Shown: piece by piece, positions 36,546 through 45,343 of the stretch | Position numbering within the stretch: position 1 is the first letter of the stretch | Layout: every line of letters starts with the position of its first letter | Source of the DNA: Lacisediminimonas profundi | Lineage (GTDB): Bacteria > Pseudomonadota > Gammaproteobacteria > Burkholderiales > Burkholderiaceae_D | Assembly (NCBI RefSeq): GCF_008831265.1 | Contig: NZ_VTTH01000001.1 | Coordinates: 1-64,000 of the forward strand | Length of the DNA: 64,000 bases | Direction: 5' to 3' | Translations under genes and position numbers: made by a program | Notes under the pieces: model-generated | The model's input: the letters and a program-made list of their open reading frames with translations, nothing else | Database searches by the model: none | What the model was told of the DNA's origin: nothing

Positions 36546-37586
36546 TCAGGAAGTCAGGGTGAGCGCGGCCAGCACGAACAGCGCGATCCATACGGTTTCC
36601 GCGACCAGCATGATCACCGGACGCCAGCCGAGCGCAGCAAAGGACTGGAACGAACTCTTGATGCCGAGCGCGGCAATCGCGCATACCAGGCAGGCCCGCG
36701 AGGCGTTGCTGATGGCGCCGGTCGCCTCTGCGGGAATGTAACCCAGGCTGTTGGCAATCATCAGCCAGACAAAGGCCACCAGGAACCACGGCAGGCGCGG
36801 CATGCGCTGCCAGGTGGTGGTGCCTTCCTTCGGGCGCGTCTGGAACATGATCGTCAGCGCGATCACGACCGGCACCAGGCAGGCGACGCGGGTCAGCTTG
36901 ACGAAGGTCGCGACGTCGCCGGCATGGGGGGAAATCAGGTAGCCGGCACCGACCACCTGGGCCACGTCGTGGATGGTAGCGCCGATGAAAATGCCGGCCG
37001 CGGTATCGTCGAGTCCGAGCAGTCTTGCAATTACCGGATACGCCAGCATGGCGATAGTGGAAAGGCCGGTGACGCCGACCACGGTCATCAGCGTGAATTT
37101 TTCATTCTCGCGGGTTTGCGGCAGGACCGCCGAAATCGCCAGCGCGGCCGAGGCGCCGCAAATTGCCACGGCGCCCCCGGACAGCACGCCCTCCGCCGCA
37201 GGCCGGCGCAACCAGCGCGACAGCGCCCATCCCATCAGCAGCGTGGTCAGCAGGCCGCCGACGGCAATCGCAACCGGCGCAATGCCGAGCGATGCAACCT
37301 CGGAGAAGGTGATGCGCGCGCCGAGCAGTGCAACGCCAAACCGCAGTACAGCCTTGCTGCAGAAATCGATGCCCGGATTGCAGCTCGCGTGCTCATGCAG
37401 GAAGTGAAAGGCCATGCCCAGGCACAATGCGTACAAGAGCAGCGGGCCGCCATAGGTGGCCGAGACAAAGGATGCCGCCAGCGCGACCACCAGTGATAGT
37501 GCGATGCCCGGCCAGAGGCGGCGAGCGGATAATGTAAGGTTTGCAGGGCGAAAAGCCGCCAGACCACTGTTGCCGGGGTTTGTCAT
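36546..37586 (-). CDS. YeiH-family putative sulfate/sulfite exporter membrane protein
   Basis: 346 residues with about ten hydrophobic segments. The family signature is seen in LSGGAVAICGASAALAISAV, ENEKFTLMTVVGVTGLSTIAM and FIGATIHDVAQVVGAGY. YeiH/UPF0324 proteins are annotated as sulfate exporters, with little direct proof. It is divergent from the CoA-transferase/thiol-dioxygenase operon and faces its operator, which would fit removal of sulfite or sulfate released during organosulfur breakdown. Confidence 0.85.
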   Translation of the reverse strand: MTNPGNSGLAAFRPANLTLSARRLWPGIALSLVVALAASFVSATYGGPLLLYALCLGMAFHFLHEHASCNPGIDFCSKAVLRFGVALLGARITFSEVASLGIAPVAIAVGGLLTTLLMGWALSRWLRRPAAEGVLSGGAVAICGASAALAISAVLPQTRENEKFTLMTVVGVTGLSTIAMLAYPVIARLLGLDDTAAGIFIGATIHDVAQVVGAGYLISPHAGDVATFVKLTRVACLVPVVIALTIMFQTRPKEGTTTWQRMPRLPWFLVAFVWLMIANSLGYIPAEATGAISNASRACLVCAIAALGIKSSFQSFAALGWRPVIMLVAETVWIALFVLAALTLTS

Positions 37587-37610
37587 TGATGATGCGAAGT
37601 CGATTTCATC

Positions 37611-37627
37611 GTTCCATATAATGGAAC
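37611..37627. promoter_or_regulatory. Candidate IclR operator between exporter and CoA-transferase genes
   Basis: GTTCCAT-ATA-ATGGAAC, a perfect 7-bp inverted repeat. A second, weaker copy (TTCTGTATATGGAA) follows at 37634. A TATACT -10-like element lies at 37654-37659, without a good -35, which suits a promoter needing an activator bound just upstream. The shared motif at 35738-35758 ties it to the nearby IclR gene. Confidence 0.65.
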
Positions 37628-37719
37628 ATCGGATTCTGTATATGGAAAAAGATTATACTTCGCGGCCGGTTGCCCGTCAGAAACCGGGTTCGAACGGATG
37701 ACATAGTGAAAGGCAAATC

Positions 37720-38904
37720 ATGACGCAAACACTCCCCCAACAGAGCCTGCCGCTGGCCGGCGTCAAGGTCATCGAATTTTGTGCCGTGGCCTCTGGCCCG
37801 TTCTGCGGAATGCTGCTGGCCGACATGGGCGCCGAGGTGATCAAGATCGAGCCGCCCGAGGGTGACACCCTGCGCCAGTGGCCGCCGATCAGCAACGGCT
37901 ACAGCGAAAATTTCGCCTCCTTGAATCGCAACAAGAAATCCGTGGTGCTGAACCTGAAGGACAGTGCCGACCTGGAAGTCGCGCGCCGCATGATTGCCGA
38001 TGCCGACGTGGTGGTCGAGAACAACCGCCCGGGCGTGATGGACCGGCTCGGACTCGGGGCTGACCGCTTCGCAAAGGACAGGCCGCAACTGGTCTACTGT
38101 TCCATCTCGGCCTACGGCCAGAGCGGTCCGCGTTCGCGCGAAGGCGGCTTCGACCTGACCATACAGGCGGCCAGCGGCGTGATGAGCGTCACCGGAGAGC
38201 AGGACGGGGCGCCGGTCAAATGCGGCGTGCCGGTTTCCGACTTTGCTTCGGGCCTGTATGCGGCTTATTCGATCGCCGCCATGCTGACCCGGGTTCGCGC
38301 CGGTGGCGAGGGCGGGCACATCGACATCCCGATGTTCGGCTGCACGCTGGGCATTGCCGCCCTGCAGACCAGCGAGTATTTCGGCACCGGAAACAACCCG
38401 GTGAAACTCGGTTCGGCCCACCCGCGCAACGCGCCCTACCAGGCGTTTCGCGCCAGCGACGGATATTTCACGATCGCAGCCGGCAACCAGAAATTGTGGC
38501 TGTCGGTATGCGAGGTGGTCGGCATGCCGGAACTGGCCGCCGATGCGCGCTTCGGCACGACCAAGGACCGCGCCGCAAACCAGCGCGTGCTGAAGGACCT
38601 GCTGGAGGTGAAGTTCGGCCAGCAAGGGGTTTCGCACTGGATCACGGCCTTCGAGGCGGCGGGTGTTCCGCATGCGCGCATCAACGATTATTCGTCGGCG
38701 CTGGCCGACCCGCAGGTCGAACACATGGACTGGTTGCAGCCACTGTCGCTGCCCGGCGGCACGCAGACCCGTACCTTCGCTTCACCGATCCGCGTCGATG
38801 GCCAGGGCTTCCCGATTTACCGGCAGCCGCCGGCGCTGGGCGAGCATACGGCCGAAATGCGCGAGCGCTATGGTGTCCAGGCCGAATCCGGGAGCGCCTC
38901 ATGA
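37720..38904 (+). CDS. CaiB/BaiF-type CoA transferase (family III)
   Basis: 394 residues. Family signs: LAGVKVIEFCAVASGPFCGM, ADMGAEVIKIEPPEGD, NRNKKSVVLNLK and catalytic Asp174 in GVPVSDFASGLY. It moves CoA between acids, for example from succinyl-CoA. Its stop overlaps the thiol-dioxygenase start (ATGA). In Variovorax 3-mercaptopropionate catabolism, a family III CoA transferase converts 3-sulfinopropionate, the dioxygenase product, to its CoA ester; the same pairing here suggests that role. Confidence 0.9.
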   Translation: MTQTLPQQSLPLAGVKVIEFCAVASGPFCGMLLADMGAEVIKIEPPEGDTLRQWPPISNGYSENFASLNRNKKSVVLNLKDSADLEVARRMIADADVVVENNRPGVMDRLGLGADRFAKDRPQLVYCSISAYGQSGPRSREGGFDLTIQAASGVMSVTGEQDGAPVKCGVPVSDFASGLYAAYSIAAMLTRVRAGGEGGHIDIPMFGCTLGIAALQTSEYFGTGNNPVKLGSAHPRNAPYQAFRASDGYFTIAAGNQKLWLSVCEVVGMPELAADARFGTTKDRAANQRVLKDLLEVKFGQQGVSHWITAFEAAGVPHARINDYSSALADPQVEHMDWLQPLSLPGGTQTRTFASPIRVDGQGFPIYRQPPALGEHTAEMRERYGVQAESGSAS

Positions 38905-39482
38905 GTACCAATTCCCGTTTGCTGGATTTCGTCGCTGCCATGACGCGCCTGGTTGAGCGGCAAGGGCTGGATGAAGCTGCGGTACTGGCAGAAGTCGACA
39001 GCCGCATGCGCGAACTGGTTGCGGTCGATGATTGGTTACCGGTCGAAATGACGCGCTCCGACCCGAAGCATTACCAGCAGCATCTGCTCTACGGCGACCC
39101 GCTCGACCGCTTCTCGGTGGTCAGTTTCGTCTGGGGGCCGGGTCAGGGCACGCCGATCCACAATCACACCGTGTGGGGCGCGATCGGCATGTTGCGCGGC
39201 GCGGAATGCGGACAGCGCTATCGGGTGCAGGGATCGGAACTGGTCGAGGACGGCGAGGAGGCGACGCTCCAGCCGGGGCAGGTCGAACTGGTGTCCCCGA
39301 CGATCGGCGACATCCACCGGGTGCGAAATGCGTCGCGCGATTCCAGTGCGATCAGCATCCACGTCTACGGCGGCAATATCGGCCGGATAGCGCGCCACGT
39401 GTTTGACGCAAGCGGCGGCACCCGGCCCTTTGTGTCCGGCTATTCGAATACCCTGGCTCCCAATCTCTGGAACAGCAAATGA
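38901..39482 (+). CDS. Thiol dioxygenase (3-mercaptopropionate/cysteine dioxygenase family)
   Basis: 193 residues of the cupin-fold thiol dioxygenases. Iron ligands are visible as His87 and His89 in TPIHNHTVWG and His139 in IGDIHRVRN; the Ser152-His154-Tyr156 triad is in AISIHVYGG. From memory, these positions lie close to those of the characterised Azotobacter 3-mercaptopropionate dioxygenase. HTVWGAIGMLRGAE also matches bacterial mercaptopropionate enzymes better than mammalian cysteine dioxygenase. It oxidises a thiol to a sulfinate with O2. The start is the ATG overlapping the CoA-transferase stop; its own stop overlaps the next start. The exact thiol cannot be fixed by eye. Confidence 0.88.
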   Translation: MSTNSRLLDFVAAMTRLVERQGLDEAAVLAEVDSRMRELVAVDDWLPVEMTRSDPKHYQQHLLYGDPLDRFSVVSFVWGPGQGTPIHNHTVWGAIGMLRGAECGQRYRVQGSELVEDGEEATLQPGQVELVSPTIGDIHRVRNASRDSSAISIHVYGGNIGRIARHVFDASGGTRPFVSGYSNTLAPNLWNSK

Positions 39483-40249
39483 GCGAGAACACCGTCCCCG
39501 ATGCCGAACTGGAAATCCACCGGGACCAGACAGAGCCGGGAGTTACCCGGATCGTGCTGACGCGCGCCAAGACCGGCAACAGCCTGACCAACAGCCTGGT
39601 CGCCAGCCTGGCGGAGGCGGTCGCTGCCTGCTACACCGACGGCACGCGCATGCTGGTGATCGAGGGCAGCGGCAATCACTTCTGCACCGGCTTCGACCTG
39701 TCCGGACTGGACAGCGAGACCGACGATTCACTGCTGTCCCGCTTCGTGCGGGTGGAGCTGTTGCTGCAGAGCGTGCATTACGCGCCTTTCCTGACCCTTG
39801 CGCTGGCGCATGGCAGGGTGTTCGGCGCGGGCGCCGACTTGTTCGCCGCCTGCGAGGAGCGATGGATACTGGACAGTGCGAGCTTTGCCTTTCCCGGCGC
39901 TGCGTTCGGCCTGGTGCTGGGCACGGCCCGGCTGGCGCGCAGGGTGGGCGTGGACCGGACCCGTGCCTGGATACGAGAAGGGCGCGAGCTCAGCGCCGCA
40001 CAAGCGCTGGAATCGGGCCTGGCGACCAGGGCGCTCGCGCTTACCGACTTGCCGGAGGCATTGGCGGCCTTGACGGTCGGCGCCAAGCGGCTCGAACCCT
40101 CGGTACAGGACGCGATCCGTCGCGCGTCGCTCGGCAACGACCTGCATGCGGGCGCGCAGGATTTGCAGGAGCTGGTACTGTCGGCGGCACGGCCTGGCCT
40201 GGTGGCTCGCATCCAGGCCTACAGGAACGCTGCCAAGGCGCGGCGTTAG
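39479..40249 (+). CDS. Divergent crotonase-fold protein lacking catalytic glutamates
   Basis: 256 residues, start overlapping the dioxygenase stop (ATGA). The fold is recognisable (IEGSGNHFCTGFDLSGLD, FLTLALAHGRVFGAGADLFA, FAFPGAAFGLVLGTARLAR), but the usual GGGxE reads GAGAD and the FxxPEI segment reads FAFPGA, so both hydratase glutamates are absent. It may use another mechanism, such as hydrolysis or desulfination of a CoA ester, or bind CoA esters without catalysis. It belongs to the operon from 37720. Confidence 0.8.
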   Translation: MSENTVPDAELEIHRDQTEPGVTRIVLTRAKTGNSLTNSLVASLAEAVAACYTDGTRMLVIEGSGNHFCTGFDLSGLDSETDDSLLSRFVRVELLLQSVHYAPFLTLALAHGRVFGAGADLFAACEERWILDSASFAFPGAAFGLVLGTARLARRVGVDRTRAWIREGRELSAAQALESGLATRALALTDLPEALAALTVGAKRLEPSVQDAIRRASLGNDLHAGAQDLQELVLSAARPGLVARIQAYRNAAKARR

Positions 40250-40327
40250 AGGCGCGCAGGTAAAGCGGGCAGTTAAAGACGCGCAGTCAATAACGCGCAC
40301 CCAGGCATCGGAACGCGGAGGAATTCC

Positions 40328-41185
40328 ATGACGAGAAATTACAAATTCCGGATCATGAATGTGTTTGCCGAATCGACCTTCGGCGGCAATGCGCTCTGCG
40401 TTTTCGAGGACGCGACAGGGCTGGGCGACGACGAAATGCAGTCGTTGGCCCGGCAATTCAATCTTTCCGAAACGACCTTCATCCTGCCGTCTGCAGCGGC
40501 GACTGCAAGGGTGCGGATATTCACGCCCGGCAACGAGTTGCCGTTCGCCGGCCATCCAACGCTGGGGACTGCACACGTCCTGCGGGAATTGCGGGGAACC
40601 GGCGATACGCTGAGTATCGAGTTCAAGGCCGGGATCGTCCCGGTCAGCGCCATCGGCAATCAATGGACCTTCGTCGCTCCGGCATCGGCGCAGCCGGATA
40701 TCGGTCAGCCGGGCGCATCGCCTGGATTGATTGCTCGACTGGTTGGCCTGGAGCAGCAGGACCTGGCCAGCGATCCGCTATGGGTGAATACCGGAGTCGA
40801 CCAGTTGCTGATTCCAGTGAAGACCGTCGACGCGGTACGCCGGGCCGCGCCCGACGCTGCATTGCTGGACCAGTGGCCAGCCAGCATCATTGGCCGGAAA
40901 ACCGCGTACCTGTTCGCGTTCGACACGCCGACCACGGTACTTGCGCGCTACTTCTTCGCAATGCAAAACGGCGGCGTGGGCGAAGACCCGGGCACCGGCT
41001 CGGCTTGCGCCAACCTGGGAGGCTGGCTGCTTCATACTGGCCACAGCCTGCCGGCACGCATCCAGGTCAGCCAAGGGGAAGCGGTATTGCGTCCCTGCCG
41101 CCTGGCACTTGATGTCACCACCGACAGAAAGATATGCGTTGGCGGCCAAGTGCGGCAAATAGCCATCGGAACGGTAAGCATTTAG
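40328..41185 (+). CDS. PhzF-family protein
   Basis: 285 residues after GCGGAGGAATTCC. Two DapF-like halves; NLSETTFIL carries Glu48, the catalytic acid/base of the family, with PFAGHPTLGTAH and EDPGTGSACANLGGWL forming the substrate-binding loops. PhzF proteins isomerise or epimerise small acids; most members have no known substrate. It is 78 bp after the crotonase gene and probably the last gene of the operon. Confidence 0.9.
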   Translation: MTRNYKFRIMNVFAESTFGGNALCVFEDATGLGDDEMQSLARQFNLSETTFILPSAAATARVRIFTPGNELPFAGHPTLGTAHVLRELRGTGDTLSIEFKAGIVPVSAIGNQWTFVAPASAQPDIGQPGASPGLIARLVGLEQQDLASDPLWVNTGVDQLLIPVKTVDAVRRAAPDAALLDQWPASIIGRKTAYLFAFDTPTTVLARYFFAMQNGGVGEDPGTGSACANLGGWLLHTGHSLPARIQVSQGEAVLRPCRLALDVTTDRKICVGGQVRQIAIGTVSI

Positions 41186-41323
41186 GGCAATGGGGCCCGG
41201 CAATTCCCCGTGAACGTTGACCTGGCTCAAGCGGCCGTCGCATTTGCATGCCTAGCATGACAATGCTGCCTGGAAGCAGGGCGGAAGAAAAATCGAATCC
41301 AACCAGATCGGGAAGGCGGGAAC

Positions 41324-41851
41324 ATGAACAAGCGTGCGCTGGCCACATTGGCTGCAAGCCTTTTTTTCACCGCAGCGGCGTGGTCCCAGCCTGCAAGCGG
41401 CCCGGGGGGAGGCGGGTACGGACCGGGAATGATGGGTGGTCACGGACCCGGGATGATGGGTGGCTACGGCATGGGCCCGGGAATGATGGGCGGTTACGGC
41501 GGCGGACCCTGGATGATGGACGGCTATGGATCGGGGATGATGGGCGGCTTCGGAATGGGTCCGGGATGGATGGGCCGGAATATTCCCGACCTCACGACCG
41601 AGCAGCGCAACAAGATAACGGAAATCCAGAAAGATCTGCGCCAGAAGCAGTGGACCCTGATGGACAAGATGCACGAACAGCCGCAGTCTCAAAATTTGTA
41701 TAAAGACGGAAAATTCGATGAGCAGGCCGCGCGCAAGGCGTACGACACGGCCGCCGCTTTCCACAAGCAGATGTTCGAGAACTCGCTCGAGGCGCGCAAG
41801 CGCATGGACGGCGTGCTCACTGCGCAGCAGCGCGAGAAGCTGCGGCGGTAA
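41324..41851 (+). CDS. Periplasmic Met/Gly-rich Spy/CpxP-like protein
   Basis: 175 residues with a signal peptide ([20 protein letters not shown], then SQPA). About 65 residues of Gly-Met repeats follow ([19 protein letters not shown]), which can bind Cu(I). The C-terminal part is helical with two LTxxQ motifs (LTTEQRNKI and LTAQQREKL), the mark of the Spy/CpxP fold. The copper ATPase gene begins 26 bases downstream, so a periplasmic copper chaperone or sponge is likely. Confidence 0.85.
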   Translation: MNKRALATLAASLFFTAAAWSQPASGPGGGGYGPGMMGGHGPGMMGGYGMGPGMMGGYGGGPWMMDGYGSGMMGGFGMGPGWMGRNIPDLTTEQRNKITEIQKDLRQKQWTLMDKMHEQPQSQNLYKDGKFDEQAARKAYDTAAAFHKQMFENSLEARKRMDGVLTAQQREKLRR

Positions 41852-41877
41852 GGGGGAATGGGGGCCGCCCGAGGGAA

Positions 41878-44013
41878 ATGGCGGAAATGGGGTCAGACTC
41901 GATTTCCCCCCAGCAGGGCTCCGTCTACACTTGTCCCATGCACCCGGAGATCCGGCTAGCGCAGCCGGGTAATTGCCCCATCTGCGGCATGACGCTTGAG
42001 CCGGTGATGCCTTCGCTCGAAGAGGAAGAGAATCCGGAACTGGTGGACTTCCGGCATCGCTTCTGGTGGACGCTTCCATTTACAGTGGTGGTGACGGCCA
42101 TTGCGATGTTCGGGCAACGGATATTCCCGGCAGGCTTGCCCAACCAGAGCTGGATCGAGTTCGCGCTCGGATCGCCGGTCGTTCTCTACGCCGGCTGGCC
42201 CTTCTTCAAGCGCTGCGTGCAGTCGCTGGCCAGTCGCAGTCCCAACATGTGGACCCTGATCGGGATTGGAACCTCTGCTGCGTACGCTTACAGCGTCGTC
42301 GGCACAGTGGCGCCGCAGGTGTTCCCGCCAAGCTTCATCGAACACGGGCGGATCGGCGTGTACTTCGAGGCGGCAGCGGTCATTATTTCGCTCACGCTGC
42401 TGGGGCAGATCCTTGAGCTGAAAGCGCGCTCGCAAACCTCGGCTGCAATCAAATCCCTGCTGGGCCTGGCGCCGAAGACGGCGCGCCGGATTCGTTCCGA
42501 TGGTGGCGAGGAGGATGTCCCGCTCACCCACGTTCATGTTGGCGATGTGTTGCGCGTGCGCCCCGGCGAAAAGGTGCCGGTGGATGGCGTGGTGATGGAA
42601 GGTGAGAGCGCAGTCGACGAATCAATGCTCACCGGCGAGCCCGTCCCCGTGACGAAGCGAGCCGGCGACAAGGTCATCGGGGCTACCATGAATTCCAGCG
42701 GCAGCCTGGTGATCCGGTCGGAGAAGGTTGGATCGCAGACAGTGTTGTCCCAGATCGTGCAGATGGTCGCGCAGGCGCAGCGTTCACGCGCGCCCATGCA
42801 GCGCCTGGCCGATGTGGTTGCCGGCTACTTTGTGGTGATCGTGGTGGGCATCGCGATCCTGACCTTGTTGGGATGGGGCTTTTTCGGCGGTGAGCGCAGT
42901 TGGGTCTTTGGCTTTGTGAACGCCGTATCGGTACTGATCATTGCCTGTCCTTGCGCACTGGGGCTGGCGACCCCGATGTCCATCATGGCCGCTACCGGTC
43001 GTGGTGCGACCCAAGGCATTCTGTTTCGTGACGCTGCGGCAATCGAGGCGATGCGTACCATCGACACCCTGATTGTTGACAAGACGGGGACGCTGACCGA
43101 AGGCCGGCCGGCCTTCGACCGGGCGGTGCCCGCGGCTGGGCGCACTGAACGGGACGTTCTTCAGCTTGCTGCCAGCATCGACCAGGGAAGCGAGCACCCG
43201 CTGGCCCAGGCCATCGTCGCCCGGGCCGTGAAGGAGGGCCTGGCCCTGGACAAGCCCGAGTCCTTCGAGTCTTCCAGTGGCATTGGGGTGCGTGGTGTCG
43301 TCAGGGGGCAGCATATCGCTTTGGGCAATACGGCGCTGATGGACATCGACAAGGTGGAGTGGAAGGCGCTTTCGCAGCAGGCAGAGCAGTTGCGTGGCGA
43401 AGGCGCAAGCGTCATGTACCTGGCGGCGGAGGGGAAATTGGCCGGGCTGATCGCCGTCTCGGATCCCGTCAAATCCACCACGGCGGAAGCACTTCAGACC
43501 TTGCGCGATGCAGGCATGACAGTGGTAATGGCGACCGGCGATGGCGTGACGACGGCGAAGTCGGTCGCTGCCAGGCTGGGCATCGCCGAGGTCCATGGCG
43601 AGGTCAAGCCGCAGGACAAGCTGGTGCTGGTGAACCAGCTCAAAGCCCAGGGCAAGAAGGTTGCGATGGCCGGTGACGGTATCAACGATTCTCCGGCGCT
43701 GGCTGCAGCTGACGTCGGTATTGCGATGGGAACCGGCACCGACGTGGCTATCAACAGTGCTCACATCACGCTGGTAAAAGGGGATTTGCGCGGCATTGCG
43801 CGCGCCCGCATCCTGTCTGACGAGACGGTGCGCAACATGCGGCAAAACCTTGCTTTCGCATTTTTCTACAATGCCTTGGGCATTCCGCTGGCCGCCGGCC
43901 TTTTGTACCCGTTCACGGGACATCTGCTGTCGCCGATGATTGCGGCGCTGGCCATGAGCCTGAGTTCGGTCTCGGTCATCACGAACGCATTGCGGTTGCG
44001 TCGAGGCAGGTAA
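41878..44013 (+). CDS. copA: Copper-exporting P1B-type ATPase
   Basis: 711 residues. The N-terminal metal-binding region is [22 protein letters not shown], in place of the usual HMA domain. Further motifs: TGEPVP actuator loop, membrane CPC ([12 protein letters not shown]), phosphorylation site [16 protein letters not shown] and [14 protein letters not shown] indicates Cu(I)/Ag(I) export. Residues 4-10 (MGSDSIS) are encoded by a 23-base repeat also found at the stop codon, so the true conserved protein may begin near residue 14. The first ATG (41878) has GAGGGAA upstream. Confidence 0.93.
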   Translation: MAEMGSDSISPQQGSVYTCPMHPEIRLAQPGNCPICGMTLEPVMPSLEEEENPELVDFRHRFWWTLPFTVVVTAIAMFGQRIFPAGLPNQSWIEFALGSPVVLYAGWPFFKRCVQSLASRSPNMWTLIGIGTSAAYAYSVVGTVAPQVFPPSFIEHGRIGVYFEAAAVIISLTLLGQILELKARSQTSAAIKSLLGLAPKTARRIRSDGGEEDVPLTHVHVGDVLRVRPGEKVPVDGVVMEGESAVDESMLTGEPVPVTKRAGDKVIGATMNSSGSLVIRSEKVGSQTVLSQIVQMVAQAQRSRAPMQRLADVVAGYFVVIVVGIAILTLLGWGFFGGERSWVFGFVNAVSVLIIACPCALGLATPMSIMAATGRGATQGILFRDAAAIEAMRTIDTLIVDKTGTLTEGRPAFDRAVPAAGRTERDVLQLAASIDQGSEHPLAQAIVARAVKEGLALDKPESFESSSGIGVRGVVRGQHIALGNTALMDIDKVEWKALSQQAEQLRGEGASVMYLAAEGKLAGLIAVSDPVKSTTAEALQTLRDAGMTVVMATGDGVTTAKSVAARLGIAEVHGEVKPQDKLVLVNQLKAQGKKVAMAGDGINDSPALAAADVGIAMGTGTDVAINSAHITLVKGDLRGIARARILSDETVRNMRQNLAFAFFYNALGIPLAAGLLYPFTGHLLSPMIAALAMSLSSVSVITNALRLRRGR
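41885..41907. repeat. 23-base repeat at the copA start
   Basis: Contains GGGGTCAGACTCGATTTCC preceded by AAAT, identical in sequence and orientation to 44012-44034. It supplies codons 4-10 of copA. Confidence 0.9.
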
Positions 44014-44060
44014 ATGGGGTCAGACTCGATTTCCTTCGGAAATCGAGTCTGACCCCATTT
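44012..44060. repeat. Palindromic pair of the 23-base repeat at the copA stop
   Basis: A direct copy of the 41885-41907 repeat (44012-44034), three bases (TTC), and a perfect inverted copy (44038-44060). The copA stop TAA overlaps its first bases. The 23-bp stem followed by ATTT could end transcription of copA and, from the other side, of pilC. GGGGTCAGACTCG elements resemble REP sequences associated with tyrosine (Y1) transposases; no such transposase is in the window. Confidence 0.88.
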
Positions 44061-44111
44061 CCATGGCCCCATTTACCCATTTGCCTCGGCAGCGGTGCTG
44101 CCGGGGATCGC

Positions 44112-45332
44112 TTACACCACCGATCCCAGCTTGAAGATAGGCAGGTACATCGCCACCACCAGGCCGCCGATCAGCACGCCCAGGATCACCATGATGATCG
44201 GTTCCATCAGGCTCGACAGTGATTCGACCGCATCGTCCACTTCATTCTCGTAGAAGTCCGCGACCTTGCCGAGCATCGAGTCGAGCGCGCCGGATTCCTC
44301 GCCGATCGATACCATCTGGATGACCATGTTGGGGAACACGCCGGTGGCTTGCATCGACGCGGTCAGGCTGGTGCCGGTTGCCACATCGGTCTGGATCTTC
44401 TTGGTGGCGTCGACGTACACGGCATTGCCGGAGGCGCCACCGACCGAATCGAGCGACTCCACCAGTGGCACGCCGGCGGCGAACATGGTTGCCAGCGTGC
44501 GGGTCCAGCGCGCGATCGTTGCCTTGCGGATGACTGCGCCAAAAATCGGCAGTCTCAGCAGGATCCTGTCCATCGCGCGTTGCACCGGGATCGAGCGCCG
44601 CCAGGCCTGGAAGAACAGGTAGAACGTCGCAAACATGGTGCCGAAGATGATGTACCAGTACTTGACCGTGAAATCCGACAGGGTCATGACGAACAGCGTC
44701 GGCGCTGGCAGGTCTGCGCCAAAGCTCTCGAACACTTTCTTGAACGCCGGCACCACCCAGATCATGATGACCGCGGTGACGATGACGGCAACGCCCATGA
44801 TGGAAACCGGGTAGAACAGGGCGGACTTGATCTTGCCCTTGATCGCCTGTGTTTTTTCCTTGTACACGGCAAGGCGGTCGAGCAAGTCTTCCAGGATGCC
44901 GGCTTGTTCGCCGGCGGAAACCAGGTTGCAGAACAACGGGTCGAAGTAGAGCGGGTATTTGCGGAAGGCCTGGTTCAGGCTGGTACCGGTCTCGACGTCG
45001 GCACGGATGTCCTGGATCAGCTTGGAGACCGATGCGTTTGAATTTCCCTTGGAAACGATGTCGAACGACTGCAGCAGCGGCACGCCCGCCTTCATCATCG
45101 TGGCGAGTTGCCGTGTGAACAGCGTGATGTCCTTGTCGCTGACCTTCTTCCCGCTGCGCAGGCTTTTCTTCTTGACCTTGGTAACCAGGATGCCCTGGCG
45201 GCGCAGCGTGGCGCTGACCACGGACGAGCCGCTGGCGCGCAACTCGCCGCGGACCACCTTGCCGGCCTTGTCCTTGCCCTCCCAGGCAAACATCTGTTCA
45301 GCCGACTGGCCGGCGCGGGCTGCAGTAGCCAT
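44112..45332 (-). CDS. pilC: Type IV pilus inner-membrane platform protein
   Basis: 406 residues, ATG after GATAGGGAGATGACGG. Two GspF-type halves (LFTRQLATMMKAGVPLLQSF and RWTRTLATMFAAGVPLVESL), three main membrane segments, and the short N-terminal domain (FAWEGKDKAGKVVRGELRA). It anchors PilB and moves pilins into the pilus. It begins 11 bp after pilB on the same transcript. The usual third gene, the prepilin peptidase pilD, does not follow; copA with its repeats does. Confidence 0.94.
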   Translation of the reverse strand: MATAARAGQSAEQMFAWEGKDKAGKVVRGELRASGSSVVSATLRRQGILVTKVKKKSLRSGKKVSDKDITLFTRQLATMMKAGVPLLQSFDIVSKGNSNASVSKLIQDIRADVETGTSLNQAFRKYPLYFDPLFCNLVSAGEQAGILEDLLDRLAVYKEKTQAIKGKIKSALFYPVSIMGVAVIVTAVIMIWVVPAFKKVFESFGADLPAPTLFVMTLSDFTVKYWYIIFGTMFATFYLFFQAWRRSIPVQRAMDRILLRLPIFGAVIRKATIARWTRTLATMFAAGVPLVESLDSVGGASGNAVYVDATKKIQTDVATGTSLTASMQATGVFPNMVIQMVSIGEESGALDSMLGKVADFYENEVDDAVESLSSLMEPIIMVILGVLIGGLVVAMYLPIFKLGSVV

Positions 45333-45343
45333 CCGTCATCTCC

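Noticed and set aside
41186-41323. Possible CueR-type promoter before the copper genes
   Set aside because: A TTGACC box is present near 41216 but no matching -10 at 19-20 bases or dyad could be recognised.
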